From Gammaproteobacteria bacterium (lineage in GTDB: Bacteria; Pseudomonadota; Gammaproteobacteria; GRL18): 15,336 bases of DNA. Positions 1 through 6,994 of this stretch are shown here, in pieces. Each line of letters starts with the position of its first letter. Positions within the stretch are counted from its first letter, which is position 1. The DNA lies in contig DAOVUK010000017.1 in assembly GCA_030632625.1 (NCBI GenBank), positions 1 to 15,336 on the forward strand. Direction: 5' to 3'. A program made the translations under genes and the position numbers. The notes below the pieces were generated by a model that saw only the letters and a list, made by a program, of their open reading frames with translations, was not told the origin of the DNA and ran no database searches.

Positions 1-159
1 AAGGCCCGTTTTATACATTCATCATGCCGCAACCAGTTTTGTGTTTTTCATGGCTGGCTCAGTGTTGCTGGTGACACCACAGCCTGTTTACCCAATAGAA
101 TCAGTATCAGCTTAAAAGGCACAATTAATGATTATGATGCCATAGCCGGTGCACAATGA
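1..159 (+). CDS. NusG domain II-containing protein, C-terminal part (cut by window start)
   Basis: The frame is open from base 1 and ends at the TGA at 157-159. The 52 visible residues contain the pattern C-RNQ-FCVFHG-W, then AGDTTACLPNRISI, and end ISLKG-IND-YDAIAGAQ. This matches the usual end of stand-alone NusG domain II proteins: paired cysteines, a CxPN turn and a terminal 'DA' stretch. Members of this family are normally short exported or membrane-anchored proteins of unknown biochemical role. Here the gene overlaps the following Gx transporter by four bases (ATGA), so the two are probably translationally coupled. The pairing of these two families is common, which supports both calls. 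The N-terminus, and therefore any signal peptide, lies outside the window. Confidence 0.8.
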   Translation, partial: KARFIHSSCRNQFCVFHGWLSVAGDTTACLPNRISISLKGTINDYDAIAGAQ

Positions 160-710
160 AGCTGCATTTTATCACCACGCATCAGGATCACCGAGTGGCT
201 TTACTGGCTGCTTTAGCAATAACCATTCATATAATTGAATCAACTTTCCCCAGTCCCTTGCCTGGCATTAAACCAGGACTGGCCAATGTAATCACCTTAT
301 TTACTTTTATGATGTATGGCTGGAAAACTGCCCTGCAGGTCAGTTTACTTCGTGTTGTTATCAGTAGTTTATTACTCGGCACGTTTTTATCACCCACTTT
401 TTTGCTCAGCCTTTCTGGTGCCCTGCTCAGTCTGAGCAGTCTTATTTTAATTCAGCTGCCTTTTTTTTTACTGTCCGACAAAAATCATTATCAGCCCGGG
501 GCTATTGGTTATGCCATAATTGCTTCTATCAGTCATATGAGCGGGCAATTCTTAATGGCCTGGTATTTTTTCATTCCACATCCGGGCTTATTCAAACTAT
601 TACCCATTTTCATTACTTTTGCCGTGATACTTGGTATTGTTAGCGGTATAATTACTCAGCTTACAATCTCTCAGCTTAAACAAAAAAATCAGCTGCAACC
701 ATATAAATAA
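156..710 (+). CDS. Gx transporter family membrane protein (Hpre_diP_synt_I family)
   Basis: This is a 184-residue, very hydrophobic protein with about five predicted membrane segments (roughly residues 14-30, 42-60, 62-78, 80-107, 115-137 and 143-168, some of them merging). The stretch LPGIKPGLANVITL near residues 35-48 is the hallmark of the family often labelled 'heptaprenyl diphosphate synthase component I'. That label is a historical misnomer: the family looks like a small-molecule transporter subunit of the inner membrane, and its substrate is not known. The start ATG overlaps the stop of the NusG-II gene, and tonB begins 8 bp after its end, so it sits inside a tight operon. A role in moving a precursor or cofactor is possible but is not shown by the sequence. 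Confidence 0.8.
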   Translation: MKLHFITTHQDHRVALLAALAITIHIIESTFPSPLPGIKPGLANVITLFTFMMYGWKTALQVSLLRVVISSLLLGTFLSPTFLLSLSGALLSLSSLILIQLPFFLLSDKNHYQPGAIGYAIIASISHMSGQFLMAWYFFIPHPGLFKLLPIFITFAVILGIVSGIITQLTISQLKQKNQLQPYK

Positions 711-718
711 GACCCTCT

Positions 719-1663
719 ATGGCACAAAATACCATTAAAAATGTTCTGCCTTATAGCTCTCATTCATACAAAAGCGGGGCATCTTATTCAACTTTGCATA
801 GTAATGAGAGTCTGATCACGGCTTTTTTTATCACCGTTCTGATCCACAGTGCCATTATTTTTGGTATAACATTCAGCATCCCGTCGCCTAAAAAACCCAA
901 TAGCCCTCAAACGCTGGACATAGTGCTGGTAAAAACTGAGGCTGAAAAGCCGCCTGAAGATCCGGATTTTCTTGCTCAGGCCGATCAGATGGGGGGCGGT
1001 AACCTAAAAGAAAAAGCTAAACCGACCAGTAAAAACCCCGGTGAAATCCCCAGTGAAGGTAATGCTCTGGAAAACAGAACTGAGGTTGCACCAGCACCTG
1101 TACCGGAAGTAGCTGAAAAAAAATCCATTTTATCCACGCCAAAACCCAGTAAGCGGAAAGCTCAAAAACTGGTCAGAAAAAAAACACCTGCAGCAAAGAA
1201 ATCTCCGGTGATAGTCGCAGACTATATTGCCGACTTGCAGCAGCAGATTGTTGATATGGAAGCTGAACTGGATGAACAAAATAAAATGTATGCAAAACGT
1301 CCTAAAGCAACCTATATTACAGCATCAACCCGACGCACTCCCGATGCAATGTATCTCTCTCACTGGACTAAGAAAATTGAACAAATCGGAAATCTTAACT
1401 ATCCTGATAAAGCACGTCGAAATAAATTAGAAGGACAATTAACTCTCATGGTGTCACTGGCTCCTGATGGCCATGTCATCAATATTCGTATCAGCAAATC
1501 ATCGGGCCATAAAATTCTGGATGATGCCGCTAAACGTATTGTTGAGTTAGCCGCACCTTTTGCTGCCGTTCCAAAAGATGTTTTACAAGGAAATAATCGA
1601 CTGGTCATCACCCGAATCTGGCAGTTTTCACATACATCAGGTAAACGCTTCTCATACAAATAA
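719..1663 (+). CDS. tonB: TonB-family energy transducer (TonB3-like)
   Basis: This 314-residue protein has TonB architecture. A cytoplasmic tail is followed by a single membrane anchor at about 31-54, with T39 and H43 in the (S/T)xxxH spacing typical of TonB helices that couple to ExbB/ExbD. A Pro/Lys/Glu-rich periplasmic spacer covers about 55-165, with a short coiled-coil-like stretch (IADLQQQIVDMEAELDEQ) after it. The C-terminal TonB domain is at about 225-305 (YPDKARRNKLEGQLTLMVSL, SSGHKILDDAA). The tail before the anchor, about 30 residues, is long for a TonB. No exbB or exbD is in the window. In Pseudomonas aeruginosa the tonB gene in this same position, before yqgE-ruvX-pyrR, is tonB3, which is needed for twitching motility. 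By synteny this is the likely counterpart, although receptor specificity cannot be read from the sequence. Confidence 0.85.
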   Translation: MAQNTIKNVLPYSSHSYKSGASYSTLHSNESLITAFFITVLIHSAIIFGITFSIPSPKKPNSPQTLDIVLVKTEAEKPPEDPDFLAQADQMGGGNLKEKAKPTSKNPGEIPSEGNALENRTEVAPAPVPEVAEKKSILSTPKPSKRKAQKLVRKKTPAAKKSPVIVADYIADLQQQIVDMEAELDEQNKMYAKRPKATYITASTRRTPDAMYLSHWTKKIEQIGNLNYPDKARRNKLEGQLTLMVSLAPDGHVINIRISKSSGHKILDDAAKRIVELAAPFAAVPKDVLQGNNRLVITRIWQFSHTSGKRFSYK

Positions 1664-1683
1664 AGGCCTATAAAGAAAAACAT

Positions 1684-2244
1684 ATGAACCTGACAAATAA
1701 TTTAATTATTGCCATGCCCGGCCTGGCTGATCCCATGTTTGAAAAAAGTGTCAGTTTTATTTGCCGGCACACAGAACAGGGCGCAATGGGTCTGACCATT
1801 AACCACCCGACAAATATTACTTTTTCTGAACTGCTGGCACAGCTCGACATTCCCCTGACGATTGACTCTCTGGCATCAACACCAGTTTATCTGGGCGGCC
1901 CGGTAGAAACTGGCCATGGTTTTATACTACATTCAAATGATACCGGTCAGGATACCTGGTCTCAAACTCTACGGATCAATAAACATATATCTCTGAGTTC
2001 ATCGAAAGATATTTTAACGGCAATTGCCAGCGGTAAAGGTCCTGCAAACTTCTTGATTACACTAGGCTATGCCGGCTGGGGTAAAGGTCAGATTGAAAAA
2101 GAAATGGAACAAAATTCCTGGCTCAATGTCGTTGCTGACAACGATATTATTTTTAATACACCCACTGATCAACGCTGGGAAAGTGCTGCCAAGAAGCTTG
2201 GCATTGATATTAATCTGATTTCAGGCGATGTTGGTCATGCCTGA
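1684..2244 (+). CDS. yqgE: YqgE/AlgH family protein
   Basis: At 186 residues this has the usual length of the YqgE/AlgH (UPF0301) family. Family signatures are visible: LIIAMPGLADPMFEKSV at the start, then GAMGLTINHP, VYLGGPV, GFILHS, and a late LGYAGWGKGQIEKEM. The biochemical function of the family is unsettled; AlgH was linked to alginate regulation in Pseudomonas. It is probably cytoplasmic, as no signal peptide or membrane helix is seen. The start ATG at 1684 follows an A-rich leader with AAAGAAAAA. The gene overlaps the start of ruvX, the partner it has in most gammaproteobacteria, which suggests co-translation. Confidence 0.93.
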   Translation: MNLTNNLIIAMPGLADPMFEKSVSFICRHTEQGAMGLTINHPTNITFSELLAQLDIPLTIDSLASTPVYLGGPVETGHGFILHSNDTGQDTWSQTLRINKHISLSSSKDILTAIASGKGPANFLITLGYAGWGKGQIEKEMEQNSWLNVVADNDIIFNTPTDQRWESAAKKLGIDINLISGDVGHA

Positions 2245-2710
2245 TTATCCCCTGACCAGTACTTTTCTTGGCTTTGATTATAGCCAGAATAAAATCGGCA
2301 TTGCAGTGGGTCAGCGCCTGACAGGGACAGCCAGTTCATTAACCACTATTATTTCCCATAATAAAAAAGTAGACTGGTCAAGTATTGAGCAATTATTAGA
2401 ACAATGGCGTCCCGCTGCATTTATCATAGGGCTCCCACTGACCATGGAAGGTGAAGAACAGGAAACAACAGCAGCGGTCAAAATTTTTGGCAATCAGCTT
2501 AATGAACGCTACAATATTCCCATACACTATATGGATGAGCGCCTGACCTCCCGGGAAGCCAGTCATCTTTTAGGTTATGAAGGACATACATCTCCCAGGC
2601 GTCATAGTAAGCCGGGAAAAAAAGTGAAAAAAAACAAACAGCAGGGTCACGATATTGACCAGCTTGCCGCCCAGCTTATTTTACAGAGCTGGCTGAATGA
2701 AAACGGATAG
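2237..2710 (+). CDS. ruvX: Holliday junction resolvase-like protein RuvX (YqgF)
   Basis: This is a small RNase H-fold protein of the RuvX/YqgF family, involved in 16S rRNA 5' processing and/or Holliday junction resolution. Seen here are LGFDYSQNKIGIAVG (first catalytic Asp), AFIIGLPLTMEGEEQ, YMDERLTSREA (second acidic residue) and GHDIDQLAAQLIL (third acidic residue), so the active site looks intact. A lysine-rich loop, KPGKKVKKNK, lies just before the last motif, where the family is variable. Two starts are possible. ATG 2228 has an AGG only about 2 nt upstream, whereas ATG 2237 has it at about 11 nt and removes a non-conserved Met-Leu-Val, so I prefer 2237. Either way the gene overlaps the end of yqgE. 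Confidence 0.92.
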   Translation: MPDYPLTSTFLGFDYSQNKIGIAVGQRLTGTASSLTTIISHNKKVDWSSIEQLLEQWRPAAFIIGLPLTMEGEEQETTAAVKIFGNQLNERYNIPIHYMDERLTSREASHLLGYEGHTSPRRHSKPGKKVKKNKQQGHDIDQLAAQLILQSWLNENG

Positions 2711-2716
2711 GTACAA

Positions 2717-3253
2717 ATGACTACATGTTCTGAATTAGACCAGTCGAAATTTAACAGCACACTCAATCTTGAACAATTACTGGATACCATGCATCAGGCA
2801 ATTAACAAGAAATTACAGAGCCTGAACAAAGATGACGTGGTGATGATCGGCATCCATACCGGAGGATTCTGGGTTGCAGAAAAGCTGTATAAAAAACTGG
2901 GACTCACATCGCCTCTGGGCAGTCTCAATATCTCATTTTATCGGGATGACTTTACTAAAATCGGCTTACATCCGGAAGTTAAACCCTCGCAACTGCCGAC
3001 AGATATTAATGATAAGCATATTATTCTGATTGATGATGTGCTGTTTACCGGGCGTACAGTACGTGCTGCACTCAATGAGATTTTTGATTACGGCAGACCA
3101 GCATCCGTCACTCTGGCCGTATTACTTGATCGGGGGGAACGGGAACTGCCTATTTATGCCGATATTATTGGCCAGAAAATTACTCTCAAAGCAGGCCAGC
3201 AGATCAAACTCTGCGGCCCCGACCCGCTAAAACTGGTGCAAAATAAATGCTAA
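2717..3253 (+). CDS. pyrR: Bifunctional pyr operon regulator / uracil phosphoribosyltransferase PyrR
   Basis: This 178-residue protein has a type I phosphoribosyltransferase fold. The PRPP-binding loop IILIDDVLFTGRTVRAAL is intact, preceded by IGIHTGGFWVAEKL and followed by LAVLLDRGERELPI, all typical of PyrR. In Gram-positive bacteria PyrR binds the pyr mRNA leader and attenuates transcription in response to UMP. Here only 6 bp separate it from ruvX and 29 bp separate it from pyrB, and neither gap holds a PyrR-type anti-antiterminator. Any regulatory action must therefore be elsewhere or of another kind. The gene is the usual partner of pyrB-pyrC' in pseudomonad-type operons. Confidence 0.93.
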   Translation: MTTCSELDQSKFNSTLNLEQLLDTMHQAINKKLQSLNKDDVVMIGIHTGGFWVAEKLYKKLGLTSPLGSLNISFYRDDFTKIGLHPEVKPSQLPTDINDKHIILIDDVLFTGRTVRAALNEIFDYGRPASVTLAVLLDRGERELPIYADIIGQKITLKAGQQIKLCGPDPLKLVQNKC

Positions 3254-3282
3254 TATCCGGGAACAAGAAATAAGGTTACGCT

Positions 3283-4272
3283 ATGATTGCAAATAATATT
3301 CAACTTGATGAACAGGGACGTTTAAAGCACTTTCTCTCCATTGAAGGTTTCAAGCGGCAACATCTGGTCAATATTCTTGACGCCGCAGAACCTTTTGCCA
3401 ATGTCCATGAACAGGCGGTAAAAAAAGTGCCCCTATTACGCGGCAAAACTATTGTTAATTTATTTTTTGAAGCCAGCACCCGAACCAGAACCACTTTTGA
3501 GCTGGCGGCCAAACGCCTCTCAGCAGATGTACTCAACATCAATATTAATACCTCTGCAACCAGCAAGGGTGAAAGCCTGCTGGACATGCTGCATAATCTC
3601 GAAGCGATGCATTGTGACATGTTTATTGTCCGCCATAATCAAAGCGGTGCAGCACATCTCATCGCCCAGCATGTCTCTCCCCATATCAGTGTTATCAATG
3701 CGGGTGACGGCTGTCATTCACACCCGACACAGGCCATGCTGGATATGTTCACTATCCGCCGTCATAAAAAAGAATTTGCTGATTTAAAAGTGGTTATAGT
3801 GGGTGATATTCTACACTCCCGAGTCGCCCGCTCTCAAATTCATGCCCTGACCACCCTGGGGGTGAGTGAAGTCAGAGTGGTCGGCCCCAAAACATTGATC
3901 CCAAAGCAAATTGAGTCTCTTGGTGTTCATGTGTTTCATGATTTGCAGGAGGCATTGATCGGTGCTGATGTCGTTATTATGCTGCGCCTGCAAAAAGAAC
4001 GTATGCAGGGTGCATTGCTGCCCAGTGAAAATGAATATTATCACCTATATGGTTTAACAGAACAAAAACTTAAGCTGGCAAAACCCGATGCGATTGTTAT
4101 GCATCCAGGACCGATTAATCGTGGTGTGGAAATTGCTTCCAGTATTGCCGATGGCCCGCAGTCAGTAATCCTTGAACAGGTGACGAATGGCATAGCCATA
4201 CGCATGGCCGTCATGTCGCAAACCTTAGGACGCAGCCATGAGCTGCCCAAAAGCAGCAGGGACAATGCATAA
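3283..4272 (+). CDS. pyrB: Aspartate carbamoyltransferase catalytic subunit PyrB
   Basis: This enzyme joins carbamoyl phosphate and aspartate in the second step of de novo pyrimidine synthesis. The 329 residues carry the carbamoyl-phosphate site STRTRT at 65-70 (within [13 protein letters not shown]), the loop lysine K95 (SATSKGES), [13 protein letters not shown] with HPTQ at 147-150, a probable aspartate-binding LRLQKER at 235-241, and [11 protein letters not shown] with HPGP at 274-277. All of these appear functional. The roughly 10-residue N-terminal lead resembles the pseudomonad class A enzyme, which needs PyrC' for assembly. An AAGG lies about 8 nt before the ATG. The stop codon overlaps the pyrC' start (TAATG), consistent with equimolar production of the two subunits. 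Confidence 0.96.
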   Translation: MIANNIQLDEQGRLKHFLSIEGFKRQHLVNILDAAEPFANVHEQAVKKVPLLRGKTIVNLFFEASTRTRTTFELAAKRLSADVLNININTSATSKGESLLDMLHNLEAMHCDMFIVRHNQSGAAHLIAQHVSPHISVINAGDGCHSHPTQAMLDMFTIRRHKKEFADLKVVIVGDILHSRVARSQIHALTTLGVSEVRVVGPKTLIPKQIESLGVHVFHDLQEALIGADVVIMLRLQKERMQGALLPSENEYYHLYGLTEQKLKLAKPDAIVMHPGPINRGVEIASSIADGPQSVILEQVTNGIAIRMAVMSQTLGRSHELPKSSRDNA

Positions 4273-5600
4273 TGCCGGATATTACTCAACTGACCTCAAA
4301 CCTTTCATCAAATAGTTCCGCCATCAGTATTATCAATGGCCGGGTGATAGATCCGGCCAATCAGATTGATCAGCAAATGGATATTCATCTTTACCAGGGT
4401 AAAATTATTGCCCTGGGTAATACGCCTGAGAACTTTGCTGCCCAGCAAATCATTGATGCCAGCCGGCAGGTGGTTTGTCCCGGCTTAATTGACTTACGTT
4501 TTCGTCTGCGTGATCGAGGCTATGAAACCAAAGGAAGCATCGCCTCTGAGACCAGAGCTGCCGTGGCCGGAGGTGTGACCGCATTGTGCTGCCCACCAGA
4601 CACTGATCCCATTATTGATAATGCCGCCATGGTCAAATTAATACGCCTAAAATCTGAAACAGAAGGTGTTGCTAAAGTCTATACACTCAGTGCTTTGACC
4701 CAGCAATTGGAAGGTGAAAAACTCAGTGAAATGCGTAAATTGAAAGATGCCGGCTGTGTGGGCACAACCAATGCACTGCATCCGGTAAAAAGCACGCTGG
4801 TCATGCGCCGGGCGCTTGAATATGCGGCCAGTCATGATATCACTGTTTTTATTCAGGCAGTTGATCCCTGGCTCAGTGATGGCTGTGCTCATGAAGGTGC
4901 TGTCAGCACCCGACTGGGCCTGGCTGGAATTCCCGTCAGTGCTGAAACAATTGCTATTTCAAGGGATCTGCAGCTGATCGAATTAACGGGTGCAAAAGCC
5001 CATTTCTGCCAACTTTCCAGTGCTAAAGCCGTACAAATAATTCAGCAGGCTCAGCAAGACGGTCTGCCCGTTACTGCCGATGTCACCGCACACCATCTGC
5101 ATCTGACTGATATGGATATTGGTTATTTTGACAGCAACTGCCATGTTATCCCGCCGCTGAGAACACAGCGTGATCAAGATGCTTTGCGACAGGGGTTAAA
5201 GTCAGGAATTATCAGCAATATTGTCTCCGATCACCAGCCTCACAGCAGCGATGCCAAGCTGGCGCCTTTCGCTGAAACAAAAGCCGGCATCAGTGCTGTT
5301 GAAACGCTCTTACCGCTGGCATTAAAAATGATTGATATTCAGGGTATGAATTTAAGTGAAGTGATTGAACGTCTGACACTGCAGCCGGCAAGAATATTGA
5401 ATCTTGCAGAAGGTACTTTGAGTATCGGCGCTGATGCCGATATCTGTATTTTTGATCCCGAAGCCTACTGGATTGTTGATCGGGAAAAACTTTTAAGCCA
5501 GGGGAAAAACACCCCCTTCCATGGCTGGGAATTAAAGGGCAAAGTCACTTATACCATAAAATCGGGTGAAGTAGTCTTTGCTATTGAAAAGAAGTTATAA
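4272..5600 (+). CDS. pyrC': Dihydroorotase-like protein PyrC', predicted inactive ATCase partner
   Basis: This 442-residue protein has the class I dihydroorotase amidohydrolase fold (VVCPGLID, TAEVTPHH-like DVTAHHLHLTD, IPPLRTQRD, SDHQPH, GISAVETLLPLAL). The metal site is dismantled. The HxH of the family (DxHxHLR) reads DLRFRLR, with Arg at 76 and 78. The histidine in the HxED segment is Q195 (FIQAVDPWL), and the histidine in the HxST segment is Q247 (AHFCQLSSA). The Asp of SDH (D320) remains. The context, overlapping pyrB, and the signature CCPPDT match the non-catalytic PyrC' of Pseudomonas, which holds the ATCase trimers in a dodecamer. An active dihydroorotase must then be encoded elsewhere. 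Its last codons (KKL-stop) lie inside the repeat that fills the junction with pilU. Confidence 0.92.
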   Translation: MPDITQLTSNLSSNSSAISIINGRVIDPANQIDQQMDIHLYQGKIIALGNTPENFAAQQIIDASRQVVCPGLIDLRFRLRDRGYETKGSIASETRAAVAGGVTALCCPPDTDPIIDNAAMVKLIRLKSETEGVAKVYTLSALTQQLEGEKLSEMRKLKDAGCVGTTNALHPVKSTLVMRRALEYAASHDITVFIQAVDPWLSDGCAHEGAVSTRLGLAGIPVSAETIAISRDLQLIELTGAKAHFCQLSSAKAVQIIQQAQQDGLPVTADVTAHHLHLTDMDIGYFDSNCHVIPPLRTQRDQDALRQGLKSGIISNIVSDHQPHSSDAKLAPFAETKAGISAVETLLPLALKMIDIQGMNLSEVIERLTLQPARILNLAEGTLSIGADADICIFDPEAYWIVDREKLLSQGKNTPFHGWELKGKVTYTIKSGEVVFAIEKKL

Positions 5601-5703
5601 GTCGTAAGTCGTAAATCAGAAGTCAAAAGAGAAATCAAGAGTAATTTCTCTGGTATTTTTCTGAACTTTTGACTTCTGATTTACGACTTCAGACTTATAA
5701 CTT
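5592..5703. terminator. Possible bidirectional terminator of pyrC' and pilU
   Basis: The two operons converge here with 122 bp between stop codons. The long stem formed by the repeat arms would form in transcripts from either strand. The central hairpin 5628-5651 is followed on the + strand by GGTATTTTTCTG, a loose T tract. The stems are AT-rich, so termination efficiency cannot be judged by eye. The position and the strength of the palindrome are the main support. Confidence 0.45.
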
Positions 5704-5717
5704 ACGACTTGCAACTT
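5592..5717. repeat. Inverted array of degenerate 7-bp tandem repeats between pyrC' and pilU
   Basis: The left half (5592-5626) reads as five consecutive heptamers: AAGTTAT, AAGTCGT, AAGTCGT, AAATCAG, AAGTCAA. The right half (5669-5717) reads as seven on the opposite strand: TTGACTT, CTGATTT, ACGACTT, CAGACTT, ATAACTT, ACGACTT, GCAACTT. As a consequence the arms 5592-5629 and 5666-5703 are complementary at 36 of 38 positions, with 24 perfect (5606-5629/5666-5689). A further hairpin (AGAGAAAT at 5628-5635, ATTTCTCT at 5644-5651) sits in the centre. The array starts in the final codons of pyrC', provides its TAA, and ends 6 bp before the pilU stop. It may act as a bidirectional terminator. Confidence 0.85.
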
Positions 5718-5722
5718 CTTTC

Positions 5723-6880
5723 CTATATCCCCAAACCGCCAAAGCCGCCGCCTTTATCTTCAGTGGTATCAGTAAAGCTGACCCCTTCAAGTGATGAGCC
5801 CATGGATTCAGAAGCTTCCTCATCACCCAGCTTGATCATTAAGCGCAGATCATTAGGGGAGTCAGCATGATGCAGAGCATCTTCATAAGTAATGGCCTCA
5901 CTGCGATACAAGTCATACAACGCCTGGTCAAAAGTCTGCATACCCTCTTCACGGGAGTTTTTCATCACTTCTTTGAGTTTATGAATTTCACCTTCGCGAA
6001 CATAATCGGCAATCAGCGGTGTATTTAATAAGATTTCAACCGCGGCTCTGCGGCCTTTACCATCCGGGGTAGGAATTAATTGCTGGGCCACAAATGCCCG
6101 CATATTCATTGATAAATCCATTAACAATTGTGGTTTACGCTCTTCAGGGAAGAAGTTAATAATTCGATCCATTGCCTGGTTGGCATTATTGGCGTGTAAA
6201 GTGGCCAGACATAAATGCCCTGTTTCGGCAAAGACAATCGCATGGTCCATGGTTTCTCTGGTTCTAATCTCACCAATCAGAATGACATCCGGTGCCTGCC
6301 GCAGGGTATTTTTAAGTGCCACTGCAAAGGAGTCGGTATCAATGCCCACTTCACGCTGGGTAATAATACAACCCTCATGATTGTGCACAAACTCAATCGG
6401 ATCTTCGATGGTAATAATATGGCCGCTGCCATTTTTATTTCGATAACCAATCATGGAAGCCAGAGAAGTTGATTTACCCGAACCGGTTGCTCCCACAAAA
6501 ATAATCAGACCACGTTTTGTCATGGCCAGATCTTTAATGGTTTCGGGTAATTTTAACTCTTGATAGGTGGGAATGGTGGTTTCAATTCGCCGTAAAACCA
6601 TGCCAACCTGACTGCGCTGCATAAAAGCACTGACACGAAAACGACCCACGCCGGAACGACTGATAGCAAAGTTACATTCATGCTCTTCTTCAAACTGGGC
6701 TCGTAACTTGTCACTCATAATCCCTGTAACAATCTGATGTGCCTGAGTTGAATTCAATGAGTTTTTGGTCACTGGTGATATTTTTCCATTGACCTTCATC
6801 GAGGGTGAGGTTCCCACAGTGATAAATAAATCGGATGCTTTTTTATGCACCATTAATTTTAATAATGAATCAAAATCCAT
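5723..6880 (-). CDS. pilU: Type IV pilus retraction-accessory ATPase PilU
   Basis: This 385-residue PilT/PilU-type secretion ATPase works at the cytoplasmic base of the type IV pilus, helping PilT depolymerise pilin. The order of motifs is an N-terminal PAS-like part (ASDLFITVGTSPSMKVNG), Walker A GATGSGKST at about 130-138, an Asp box TIEDPIEFVH, a Walker B region LIGEIRTRETM at about 201-211, and a His box TLHANNANQAMDRI. The C-terminal tail after about 345 is Gly/Ser/acidic and ends in GGGFGGLGI, longer than in PilT and typical of PilU. It lacks PilT's AIRNLIRE motif, having DYVREGEIHKLKE instead. It lies 114 bp downstream of pilT on the same strand with AAGG about 10 nt before the ATG. 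Confidence 0.95.
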   Translation of the reverse strand: MDFDSLLKLMVHKKASDLFITVGTSPSMKVNGKISPVTKNSLNSTQAHQIVTGIMSDKLRAQFEEEHECNFAISRSGVGRFRVSAFMQRSQVGMVLRRIETTIPTYQELKLPETIKDLAMTKRGLIIFVGATGSGKSTSLASMIGYRNKNGSGHIITIEDPIEFVHNHEGCIITQREVGIDTDSFAVALKNTLRQAPDVILIGEIRTRETMDHAIVFAETGHLCLATLHANNANQAMDRIINFFPEERKPQLLMDLSMNMRAFVAQQLIPTPDGKGRRAAVEILLNTPLIADYVREGEIHKLKEVMKNSREEGMQTFDQALYDLYRSEAITYEDALHHADSPNDLRLMIKLGDEEASESMGSSLEGVSFTDTTEDKGGGFGGLGI

Positions 6881-6916
6881 CTGTTTTTTTTACCTTATTT
6901 TTTTAACTAAGTAAGT

Positions 6917-6959
6917 CACAGGATTTACTCAAAGCCTGTGCTTTATTAAATCTGGCTTT
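6917..6959 (-). other. pilT-pilU spacer with two overlapping inverted repeats
   Basis: CACAGG (6917-6922) can pair with CCTGTG (6935-6940). AAAGCC (6931-6936) can pair instead with GGCTTT (6954-6959). The two six-base stems share bases 6935-6936, so they exclude each other. Neither is followed by a clear T tract on the minus strand. The spacer is 114 bp and AT-rich, with no other gene or promoter that I can support. Confidence 0.3.
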
Positions 6960-6994
6960 CAAAGCAAAGCAAATTTAAATACAGGTACTATTTA

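Noticed and set aside
3254..3282. PyrR-responsive attenuator before pyrB
   Set aside because: The 29-bp gap has no stem-loop or PyrR-binding-like sequence and no T tract.
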